From an uncultured Planctomycetales bacterium (lineage in GTDB: Bacteria; Planctomycetota; Planctomycetia; Pirellulales; Thermoguttaceae): 64,000 nt of DNA. Below, piece after piece: positions 18,546 through 26,615 of the stretch. A model generated the notes under the pieces. It saw only the letters and a list, made by a program, of their open reading frames with translations. It searched no databases and was not told where the DNA came from. The stretch covers positions 5,856 through 69,855 of the forward strand of contig CALARR010000214.1 of the NCBI GenBank assembly GCA_937889015.1, in the 5' to 3' direction. Numbering within the stretch: the first letter of the stretch is position 1; each line of letters begins with the position of its first letter. The position numbers were made by a program, and so were the translations under genes.

Positions 18546-19517
18546 GTGACAAGCGGGATCATTACGCATATCCAGCGATTTTCCGTACACGACGGCCCGG
18601 GGATTCGCACCACGGTGTTCCTCAAGGGCTGCCAGATGCACTGCCCCTGGTGTCACAACCCTGAGACGCGCAGTCCGCGTCCGGAGTTGCAGGTCTTTGC
18701 GAGCCGTTGCATCGACTGCGCGGCCTGCGCAGATCGGTGCGCGCGCGGGGGGCACGAGTTCGCTGCTGGTCAGCATGTATTCCACCGCGAGCGGTGCGTA
18801 GGCTGCGGCCGCTGTGCCGAGGTGTGTTTCGCCCAATCGCTGGTCCGCGTAGGCGAGACACGCACCGCAGAGGAAGTGCTCAAAGAGGTGCTGATGGATC
18901 GGCCCTTCTACCAGCCGGCCGGCGGCGTGACGCTTTCCGGCGGAGAGCCGTTGGCCCAGCCCGACTTCACTCGCGCTATCCTGGAACTGTGCCGCCGCGA
19001 GGGCGTGCATACGGCGATCGAGAGCAACCTGGCCTGGCCTTGGTTGATCGTCGCGCCGCTGGTCGACCTGGTCGATCTGTTCATGGTGGACATCAAGATC
19101 ATGGACGAGTGGGAGCATCAAGACCTGACCGGCGTCTCCAATCGGCAAACGCTGCGCAACTTGTGTCAACTGGATGCGATGGGCAAACCGCTGGTCGTGC
19201 GGACCCCGGTGATTGCCGGAGTGAACGACCGGCCCGAGCAGATCGCGGCGATCGCCGATTGGCTGGCCGAATTGTCGAACGTGCGGCAATACGATTTGCT
19301 GCCTTACCATCCCTTGGGCACGGGCAAGTACGAGGCCCTGGGGCTCACCGGGCCGGCCGACTACCGTGCCCCCTCGGCGGAGCACCTGACGCGCCTGGCC
19401 GCGCTGGCCACGCGGCCGAACCTGGTGGTCAAGGTGGCGGGCGCATCTGGCGCCTGTGCGACCGATGGCGGCGCCGTCGCTGGCGCCCCGATTTCCGATC
19501 AAAACACCTCTTCCTGA
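18546..19517 (+). CDS. Glycyl radical enzyme activating enzyme (radical SAM)
   Basis: 323 residues. GTG at 18546 is preferred (AGGAG at 18534-18538) over GTG 18531. The N-terminus has the activase pattern FSVHDGPGIRTTVFLKGC, the radical-SAM cluster CxxxCxxC at C29, C33 and C36, and an inserted ferredoxin-like domain with two further 4Fe-4S sites (C55, C58, C61, C65 and C84, C87, C90, C94), as in activases of non-PFL glycyl radical enzymes. TLSGGEPL is the SAM-binding GGE motif. It generates the glycyl radical on the adjacent enzyme and works only without oxygen. Confidence 0.95.
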   Translation: MTSGIITHIQRFSVHDGPGIRTTVFLKGCQMHCPWCHNPETRSPRPELQVFASRCIDCAACADRCARGGHEFAAGQHVFHRERCVGCGRCAEVCFAQSLVRVGETRTAEEVLKEVLMDRPFYQPAGGVTLSGGEPLAQPDFTRAILELCRREGVHTAIESNLAWPWLIVAPLVDLVDLFMVDIKIMDEWEHQDLTGVSNRQTLRNLCQLDAMGKPLVVRTPVIAGVNDRPEQIAAIADWLAELSNVRQYDLLPYHPLGTGKYEALGLTGPADYRAPSAEHLTRLAALATRPNLVVKVAGASGACATDGGAVAGAPISDQNTSS

Positions 19518-19533
19518 ATACAAGGCATTTGCG

Positions 19534-21699
19534 ATGGCGTCCCTGGTACAAGACGGAATCGACTACGAAACCCGTTTGCGGCACCTGCGTGCGAAGAAGG
19601 AAGCCCAGACCCAGGCCAAGCTGCGACTGGCGGGCTCGATGAACGAAGACGACTACGGCCAGGTGCTGCCGCCGGAGGGTTTCCCCTGGCAGCCGCCGGC
19701 AAACCATCCCAACGGCTCGTTTTACGGGCTGGACGGCTGGTCCAAGGCCTTTTGCAGTCTGATGCAGTGCCACCCGGTCTACGTGGACCCGATGGACGCC
19801 TTGGCTGGACGCTACATGTTCCTGCTGAACCGGATCCGCAAGTGCAACTGGCCGCCGGAGTTCGACTATGCCGAACTGAAACCGGAACAGGAGAAGTACG
19901 GCATCATTTCCGGGATCGGCAACGATGCCCACTTCGCCCCGGACTTCCGCATCGGCCTGGAACTGGGCTGGGGCGGGCTGCTGGAGAAGGTCCGCCGCTG
20001 CCGCAGCCAGCATGGACCGGACAAAGCGGCCTTCTTCCAGGCCGAAGAAGATGTCATTGTGGCCATCCAGGGCTGGATCGCACGCACGGCCGCAGCGATC
20101 GAGGAGGCGGAGGCCAGCCAGACCGACCCGGTGTTACGCGAAAACCTGCGCGAGATGGCCGAAGTCAACCGCTGGCTGATCGACGGCGCCCCGCGCACCT
20201 TCCGCGAGGCCTGCCAATGGATCGCCTGGTTCAATATGGCCTCGCGGACCTACAATCGCGACGGGGCAGGCGGGCAACTCGATGAGCTGTTGCGCCCCTA
20301 CTACGAACGCGATCGAGCCGAAGGCCGCATTGACGACGAGGAGGCGATCTTCATCCTGGCCTGCCTGCTGCTGAACGACACGCAATACTATCAGCTCGGG
20401 GGGCCCGACGCCCAAGGTCGCGACCAGACCAGCCCGATCTCCTTCTTGATCCTGGAGGCCGCGCACCGCCTGAAGGCGACCTGCAACCTCACGATCCGCG
20501 TACACGACGGCCTGGATCGCCGCCTGCTGCGCAAGGGCGTGCAATACCTGCTGGAAGACCGCAAGGCCTGGCCGCGGTTCTCGGGCGACAAGGCCCTCGT
20601 GGAGGGCTTCATGCGCAACGGCTACTCGGCCGAACTGGCGCGCCAGCGAATCGCCGTGGGCTGCAACTGGATGGCCTTGCCGGGGCTGGAATACACGATG
20701 AACGACACCGTGAAGATCAACGTGGCCAAGGTCTTCACCGTGGCTTTCGAGGAAATGATGCGCGAAGACGCCACGCCGGGCATCGAGCCGCTGTGGCGGC
20801 GATTTGAGGAGCACCTTCGCCGCGCCGTACTGTGCACGGCGCGCGGCATCGACTTCCAGTTGGACCACCAGCACCTCAACGAGCCGGAGTTGATCCTCAA
20901 CCTGCTGAGTCACGGGCCCATCGAGCGCGGCCTGAACGTGACCAACGGCGGCGTGGACTTGTACAACATGTGTGTTGACGGCGCGGGGCTGGCCACGGTC
21001 GCCGATTCGTTCGCCGCGCTGGCCCGGCGCGTGGAAGAGCAGCAGCAACTCACCTGGTCGGAGATTGCTGAGCACCTCCGCAACAACTACCAGGGACCGG
21101 GTGGCGAACGCGTGCGGCTGATGATGCGGACCGCTCCGCGCTATGGCGCGGGCGATTCGCTGGGCGACCACTGGGCCCTGCAAATCTCGCGACTCCTGAC
21201 GCGCCTGGTCACCGAACGTCCGACTCCGGGCGGGAGGCGTATGATCCCCGGCTGGTTCTCCTGGGCCGACACGCTACGCTTGGGCAAACAGGTCGGCGCC
21301 ACGCCCGACGGACGCCGCGCCGCAGAACCGATCTCGCATGGGGCCAACCCACAGCCGGGCTTCCGGGCCGATGGGGCGGCTACGGCCATGGTCCGCGCCA
21401 TTGCCGCCATCCAGCCGGGCTACGGCAATACGGCCCCGGTCCAGCTTGAACTCGATCCGGGCGTGGCCAACTGCGACGACGCCGTGGACATGGTCGCGAG
21501 CCTGATCACCACCCACTTCGACCTGGGCGGCACCTTGTTCAACATCAACATCGTCGATGCCGAGAAAGTCCTGGCGGCCCACAAGGATCCGTCGCAATTT
21601 CCGGATCTGGTGGTGCGCGTGACCGGGTTCACGGCCTATTTCGCCACGCTCTCGCCCGAGTTTCGGCAACTGGTGGTCGATCGCATGGTACGTGCGTGA
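19534..21699 (+). CDS. Glycyl radical enzyme of unassigned reaction
   Basis: 721 residues from ATG 19534 (AAGG 8 bases upstream, 16 bp after the activase stop). PFL-like fold: RTFREACQWIAWF, GGVDLYNM, TPDGRRAAEPIS. Gly698 in RVTGFTA is the radical site, 24 residues from the C-terminus as expected. The thiyl cysteine is Cys377 in AVGCNWMALPG. Dehydratases and decarboxylases of the family (glycerol, choline TMA-lyase, hydroxyproline, 4-hydroxyphenylacetate) usually have Cys-Val-Glu here; this enzyme has Cys-Asn-Trp, and it lacks the double Cys of pyruvate formate-lyase. Length is short for the family (usually 780-850). A sugar-derived substrate is inferred from the operon. The reaction is unknown. 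Confidence 0.88.
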   Translation: MASLVQDGIDYETRLRHLRAKKEAQTQAKLRLAGSMNEDDYGQVLPPEGFPWQPPANHPNGSFYGLDGWSKAFCSLMQCHPVYVDPMDALAGRYMFLLNRIRKCNWPPEFDYAELKPEQEKYGIISGIGNDAHFAPDFRIGLELGWGGLLEKVRRCRSQHGPDKAAFFQAEEDVIVAIQGWIARTAAAIEEAEASQTDPVLRENLREMAEVNRWLIDGAPRTFREACQWIAWFNMASRTYNRDGAGGQLDELLRPYYERDRAEGRIDDEEAIFILACLLLNDTQYYQLGGPDAQGRDQTSPISFLILEAAHRLKATCNLTIRVHDGLDRRLLRKGVQYLLEDRKAWPRFSGDKALVEGFMRNGYSAELARQRIAVGCNWMALPGLEYTMNDTVKINVAKVFTVAFEEMMREDATPGIEPLWRRFEEHLRRAVLCTARGIDFQLDHQHLNEPELILNLLSHGPIERGLNVTNGGVDLYNMCVDGAGLATVADSFAALARRVEEQQQLTWSEIAEHLRNNYQGPGGERVRLMMRTAPRYGAGDSLGDHWALQISRLLTRLVTERPTPGGRRMIPGWFSWADTLRLGKQVGATPDGRRAAEPISHGANPQPGFRADGAATAMVRAIAAIQPGYGNTAPVQLELDPGVANCDDAVDMVASLITTHFDLGGTLFNINIVDAEKVLAAHKDPSQFPDLVVRVTGFTAYFATLSPEFRQLVVDRMVRA

Positions 21700-21874
21700 A
21701 GGGGGGCGTGTCGGGGGTCGAACGTCGGATGTGGGCCGTGGGTAGGCTCTTGGCGTCGAATAAGTTGACGCGCCCTGCAAGAGGCGGGATACTGCAACGG
21801 TCCCCCCTTGCCTGAGCATTGGCAGGGTTCGGGCAGGATTCCCCCTTGGCTCACATCGACCATAGGAGCGCCCC

Positions 21875-23425
21875 ATGATCCGTACATGCGTTCTGCTGCT
21901 CTTGTTGGTTCTTGCTGTCTCCGCGGCTCAGGCCGACCCGAATATCGCCGGCCAGAAGCCCTGGAATTTCGTCTTTCTGCTCATCGACGACTACGGATGG
22001 ACCGACGCGAGTTGCTTTGGCAGCGACTTGTACGAGACGCCCAACGTGGACCGGCTGGCGCGCGAAGGCATGAAGTTCGACAATGCCTACTCGGCTTGCA
22101 CGGTCTGCTCGCCGACGCGAGCGGCGTCGATGACCGGCAAGTACCCCGCACGGCTGCACGTGACGGACTGGATTTCCGGCCATGTGCGCGCGTACGCCAA
22201 GCTCAAGATTCCGGAATGGACGCAGTACCTGGCGCTGGAGGAGACGACCCTGGCCGAGGCCCTCAAGCCGTCCGGCTATTTCACGGCCCACATCGGCAAG
22301 TGGCATCTGGGCGACGAGGGGCGCTGGCCTTGCGACCAAGGGTTCGACGTGAACGTGGCCGGCAACCAGTGGGGCGCGCCGGCGACCTACTACTGGCCCT
22401 ACGAATCGCGCGGCCGCGGTATGCCCAACCTCGAGATGAATGACGAGAACCAGGGGAAATATCTCACCGATCGCCTGGGCGACGAGGCGGTGAAGCTCCT
22501 GCGTGCCCACGCTGACAAACCGTTCTACCTGAATCTCCCCACCTACCAGGTCCACACGCCGATCCAGCCCAAGAAAGAGTATGTGCCCAAGTACGAGGCC
22601 AAGCTCAAGGCAGGCCTGAAGCACACCAATCCCGAGTATGCGGCCATGGTGCAGAGCATGGACGAGTTGGTGGGCAAGGTCTTACGCACGCTGGACGAGC
22701 TGAAACTGGCCGATCGGACCGTGGTCTTCTTCACCGGGGATAACGGCGGACTGTCGCACATCTATGGCAACAAGCGCGGCCCGACCGACAACTCGCCGCT
22801 GCGACTCGGCAAGGGCTCGGCCTACGAAGGGGGCGTACGCGTGCCCTTGATCGTGCGTTGGCCTGGCGTGGCCAAGGCCGGCAGCGTGTGCCACGAACCG
22901 GTCATTACCGTCGACTACTATCCGACCATGCTGGAGATTGCTGGAGCCAAGGGGGATGCCAAGCACAATGCCACGGTGGACGGCACGAGCCTGGTGCCCG
23001 TGTTGAAGAACCCCGACGTGCAACTCGATCGCGAGGCGATCTACTGGCACTATCCACACTACCATCCGGGCGGGGCCACGCCGTATGGGGCGATCCGGGC
23101 GCGCGAGTGGAAGTTGATCGAGTTCTACGAGGACAACCACGTGGAACTGTACAACCTCAAGGACGACGTCGGCGAGCAGCAGGACCTGGCTGCCAAGATG
23201 CCCGAGAAGGCCAACCAACTGCGTGCCAAGCTGCACGCCTGGCGCAAGGCGGTGGGTGCCCAGATGCCCACGGCCAATCCGGACTACGACGCCCAGAAAG
23301 ACCGCGAGGCCGTGCAGTCGCGCGGCGCGGCCAAGCCGGTGGCGAAGGTGAAGCCGGGCTCCAAGCCGAAGCCCAAACTGCAACCGAAACCGGCCGTTAA
23401 GCTGGAACCGAAGCCCGTGCTGTGA
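21875..23425 (+). CDS. Secreted formylglycine sulfatase
   Basis: 516 residues. Signal peptide MIRTCVLLLLLVLAVSAAQA; ATG preceded by AGGAG. N-terminal metal-binding Asp pair in FLLIDDYGW and the maturation motif CSPTRAA (Cys78, C-x-P-x-R), whose Cys is converted to formylglycine. GKWHLG and FTGDNGG are further type-I sulfatase motifs. The C-terminal ~60 residues are a Lys/Pro/Ala-rich low-complexity tail. It would remove sulfate esters from polysaccharides outside the cytoplasm, in line with the planctomycete habit of degrading sulfated algal glycans. Confidence 0.92.
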   Translation: MIRTCVLLLLLVLAVSAAQADPNIAGQKPWNFVFLLIDDYGWTDASCFGSDLYETPNVDRLAREGMKFDNAYSACTVCSPTRAASMTGKYPARLHVTDWISGHVRAYAKLKIPEWTQYLALEETTLAEALKPSGYFTAHIGKWHLGDEGRWPCDQGFDVNVAGNQWGAPATYYWPYESRGRGMPNLEMNDENQGKYLTDRLGDEAVKLLRAHADKPFYLNLPTYQVHTPIQPKKEYVPKYEAKLKAGLKHTNPEYAAMVQSMDELVGKVLRTLDELKLADRTVVFFTGDNGGLSHIYGNKRGPTDNSPLRLGKGSAYEGGVRVPLIVRWPGVAKAGSVCHEPVITVDYYPTMLEIAGAKGDAKHNATVDGTSLVPVLKNPDVQLDREAIYWHYPHYHPGGATPYGAIRAREWKLIEFYEDNHVELYNLKDDVGEQQDLAAKMPEKANQLRAKLHAWRKAVGAQMPTANPDYDAQKDREAVQSRGAAKPVAKVKPGSKPKPKLQPKPAVKLEPKPVL

Positions 23426-23524
23426 GGGTATGAGACCGTCATGCGCAAGAAGGCTCGGCTCATGGCCCACTACTCGGCACGGATCGGTGCCAGTGTGGTC
23501 GTCAAGGAGGAGTAAACCGGCTGC

Positions 23525-23570
23525 AGCTACTTCACGCTCAGCGACTCTCGCTCTGGCCGCTGGCCGGCTA
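23525..23570 (-). repeat. Copy of the 3' end of the neighbouring lyase gene
   Basis: A ~45-bp segment nearly identical to 26615-26659, the last codons and stop of the heparinase-like gene (peptide PASGPSESLSVK there, PASGQSESR plus stop here). It lies between the convergent sulfatase and sulfatase/FAD genes. Probably a remnant of a lost or rearranged gene tail. Confidence 0.7.
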
Positions 23571-23585
23571 GTCAGTGATGTCGAA

Positions 23586-26522
23586 TCACTCCTGGCTCAG
23601 GTACGCGCGCAGCGCCTCGGGCATGGGATGCTCAAGCTGGACGTGCTGTTCGACCAGCGCGGCACGCAATGGTCCGGCTGGCACGTCGGGCAGGTCGACG
23701 CCGAGCTTCTTGGCCAAGGCGGCCGCCGTGCCCGCCGCCTGTCCCAGTTGCATCATGGTCCGCGACAGACGGCAGCTTGAGGCGGCCAACGAGGTGAAGC
23801 TGGCGCCCCGGCAAGCGATCAACAGGTTGCGCGATCCCTTGGGGATCAGGCAGCGATAGGGAACCCCGTACGGTTCGCTCAACTCACCGGGGTGCCGCGA
23901 GTGGCTACCGTGGGTGTCCATCATGTGGTCGGCCAGGCAGATGATGTCTGGGTGCGGTTGTTGGCTCAGGCCTGCCAGCAGGTCGTTCTCGGTAAGCACG
24001 TATTCGCCCACGATGCGTCGCGTCTCGCGCACGCCCAACACCGGCGCGATCCAGGAAAGGCGGAAGCGGCGAAACTCCTCGATGCGCGTCTGCCAGTCAT
24101 GCCAGTGGGCGCGCACCCGGCGTTGGCACTCGGCATAGGCCGCGTCGTGCCCCAATCGCACGAATTCTTCCCCCTCCATCGTCGGCAGCATGTTGATGTT
24201 GAGATCGCCGTTGGGATAGTGGTTGACGTGCGCCGAGGGCCACTTCTTTTCCCACCAGCATGCCGTGGGAATGCCGTCGGGCAGCGGTTCGATGCCGGGC
24301 GCGTCCACCGGGGCCGCGCGGTAGATGAGCGTCACGCCGTTGACGCGGCTGGAGGCGACCTCCGGAGCGTCGGGCTCGCTATACTCGGCGCGCGACTGCT
24401 GGCCGACCATCGACGAGCAACCTGCCACCAGGCACAGCAGGCCGTCGCCGGTGGCGTCCACGAAGTACCGCGCGCGAAGCTGGCCGCCGTCGGACAATCG
24501 GACCGCGGCCACGCGCCCGTCACGCGCGGTGGCATCCGCGAATGCGGTGTTCAGCAAGACCCGGCAATGCCCCGTGCGCGTGAGCATGGCCAGCATGGTC
24601 TCGGCCATCGCTGCGGGTTCGAAGGGAATGCCGTGCCAGTGCTCGTGCCGGTAGGCCGCGTTGACGCGGTCGCCTCGCGGGACGTGCCGCTGCAGGGTGT
24701 CGATGTAGCGGCGTTTGGGGTCGCTCACGGTCTCGCCGCCCGGATAGCGGAAGGACTCGCGCTGCGGATCGAACGTGCTGGCGTGACGACCAAACGAGTA
24801 CACGGCGACCGCCTGAGGCCGGTCCTTGAGCTGTTTGTAGAGTTCGAAAGGAATACCGGTGCCGCCGGCGCCCATTTCCCAGCAATTCACCCCGCCGCGC
24901 ACCGAGGTGCCCCCCAGGCAGTCCCCCTTTTCCACCAACACCACGTCCAGGCCCAGGCGCGCCGCGGCCAACGCCGCGCCGAACCCGCCGCTGCCGCCGC
25001 CGATCACCGCCAGGTCGCACGTGCGCTCGGCCGCATCTGGGGTGCCTTCGGAGGGAAGCCGCGTTTGGGCTTTGGCGGCTGGCTTGGCTGTCGACGGGAT
25101 GCCGGGATAGTTGTCAAACTCAGAGCCGCGCCCCAGGATGCGCGGATCGCCGGCTTGCTTCAACGCGCTCTCCAACGCCGCGCGCATCCGTTGGAGCGTG
25201 GTGGCATGTGCAGGCTGGGACGCGAGGTTCGTCACCTGACCGGGATCCACGCGCACGTCGTACAGTTCCTCGTCGCCCCGGGGCCCGTACGACAGCTTGT
25301 AATAGCGCTCATACCGTGGGTCTTCCTGGTGCGCGAAGAGGAAGTCCTTGCTGGGCGATGTGTCGCAGGCCAATCCATCCAGCCGTTCGGGCGCGAAGTT
25401 GCGGATATACAAGAACTGTTCATTTCGCAGCGCGCGGCAGGGCCAGCTCGCGCCGTGCCGCTCACGGCCGAACAGCACGTGGTCGCGCAGCGGATCCACT
25501 CGCCCGGACTTGCCCGAGAGCAGCACATCGAGGAAGCTGCGCGCGGTCATCTCCGGCAGTGGCTGCAGACCCGCCGCACGCAGGATCGTCGGCGCGCAAT
25601 CGGCTAGCGAGACGAAGTCGTCCACCACGCGGCCGCCGGCGACGCGCGCCGGCCAACGGACCGCCAGCGGCACGCGCACGCCGCAGTCGTACAAATTCGT
25701 CTTGCCGCGCGGAAACGGCATGCCGTTGTCGCCCGCGACGATGACCAGCGTGTCGGCCGCGCGGCCCGACTTCTCCAGCGTCGTGAGCACGCGTCCCAAC
25801 TCGCGATCGAAATCGTCGATCTCGGCATAGTAGTCCAGCAGGTCGCTGCGCACCTCGGGGACGTCGGGCAGGAACGGCGGCACCACGGCGTCTTCCAGTT
25901 TCTTGCCCGCTTTCAATCCCGAACCGGGCGCATAGGGGCGATGCGGGTTGAGGCTCCCGAACCAGAAGCAAAACGGCTTGTCGGCGGGAACCTCGTCCAG
26001 AAACTGTTCGAAACTCCGGTAAGCCTTGCCCGCCGGATTGTGCGGCCGCTGGCGCGCAAGGCCCGGCCCCCATCCTTTGCCCTGCAGGCCGACGTGGTAA
26101 CCGGCCTCCGCCAGCAGGTCGGGGTAGACTCGAATGTCGCCAGGAAACGTCGATCGTTGCACGGCCCCTTCGCGCAATCGCCAGAAGGCCTGGCCGGAGA
26201 GAATTGCCCCGCGCGAAGGTGCGCAGCCTGGGCTGCTCACGAAGGCATGCGTGAACAGCACGCCCTGGGCCACCACCTGGTCGAAGTGCGGCGTCTTCAC
26301 GGCCTTGCAGCCCGACACGCCCGTGTGCAGCCAACTCTGATCGTCGGAAATGGCCAGCACGATGTTCGGCCGGTTGGTGGATTCCACCGCGGACACGACA
26401 CTGGCCATCCACGTTGCGACGAGGAGAGCCGACAGCAGGACCTGTCGCCAGTTCAGTGCCGCTGCGCGGGCCGGCCAGGCTGTGGCATTCGTGGGATCGG
26501 GGGTGAGCCTCGTTGCGTGCAT
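23586..26522 (-). CDS. Sulfatase / FAD-dependent oxidoreductase fusion
   Basis: 978 residues in one open frame. Signal peptide near residues 25-46. Residues ~50-465 are a complete type-I sulfatase: RPNIVLAISDDQSW metal site, CAPSRGA formylglycine motif at Cys100, VAGDNGMPFPRG. After an Ala/Pro/Lys linker (~470-500) comes an FAD_oxidored-type flavoprotein: AVIGGGSGGFGAALAAARLG (residues ~506-525), LVEKGDCLGG, YFVDATGDG, ending near residue 965. GGAGG precedes ATG 26522 by 9 bases. No start codon with an RBS appears at the junction, so a real fusion is favoured. If exported, FAD loading would have to be explained, since no Tat motif is visible. Confidence 0.85.
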   Translation of the reverse strand: MHATRLTPDPTNATAWPARAAALNWRQVLLSALLVATWMASVVSAVESTNRPNIVLAISDDQSWLHTGVSGCKAVKTPHFDQVVAQGVLFTHAFVSSPGCAPSRGAILSGQAFWRLREGAVQRSTFPGDIRVYPDLLAEAGYHVGLQGKGWGPGLARQRPHNPAGKAYRSFEQFLDEVPADKPFCFWFGSLNPHRPYAPGSGLKAGKKLEDAVVPPFLPDVPEVRSDLLDYYAEIDDFDRELGRVLTTLEKSGRAADTLVIVAGDNGMPFPRGKTNLYDCGVRVPLAVRWPARVAGGRVVDDFVSLADCAPTILRAAGLQPLPEMTARSFLDVLLSGKSGRVDPLRDHVLFGRERHGASWPCRALRNEQFLYIRNFAPERLDGLACDTSPSKDFLFAHQEDPRYERYYKLSYGPRGDEELYDVRVDPGQVTNLASQPAHATTLQRMRAALESALKQAGDPRILGRGSEFDNYPGIPSTAKPAAKAQTRLPSEGTPDAAERTCDLAVIGGGSGGFGAALAAARLGLDVVLVEKGDCLGGTSVRGGVNCWEMGAGGTGIPFELYKQLKDRPQAVAVYSFGRHASTFDPQRESFRYPGGETVSDPKRRYIDTLQRHVPRGDRVNAAYRHEHWHGIPFEPAAMAETMLAMLTRTGHCRVLLNTAFADATARDGRVAAVRLSDGGQLRARYFVDATGDGLLCLVAGCSSMVGQQSRAEYSEPDAPEVASSRVNGVTLIYRAAPVDAPGIEPLPDGIPTACWWEKKWPSAHVNHYPNGDLNINMLPTMEGEEFVRLGHDAAYAECQRRVRAHWHDWQTRIEEFRRFRLSWIAPVLGVRETRRIVGEYVLTENDLLAGLSQQPHPDIICLADHMMDTHGSHSRHPGELSEPYGVPYRCLIPKGSRNLLIACRGASFTSLAASSCRLSRTMMQLGQAAGTAAALAKKLGVDLPDVPAGPLRAALVEQHVQLEHPMPEALRAYLSQE
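26426..26500 (-). repeat. Dispersed element copy 5 (signal-peptide region)
   Basis: Reverse-orientation, more diverged copy (CACTGAACTGGCGACAGGTC on the coding strand). It lies in the 5' coding region of the sulfatase/FAD gene but is read in a different frame from copies 1-3, giving the hydrophobic stretch ALNWRQVLLSALL of the signal peptide. Confidence 0.7.
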
Positions 26523-26615
26523 CTTCGGGCACCTCCACCTGATGCTCTGTCACGGCCTTGTGAAGCCGCAGCGCGACTCCTGGCGGTGATTCCCTGTCGT
26601 CGGCTTTGCGAAAAG

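Noticed and set aside
23441..23515. A 24-codon ORF after the first sulfatase
   Set aside because: Too short to judge, with no known match. It ends beside the orphan lyase-tail repeat and is more likely spacer or remnant.
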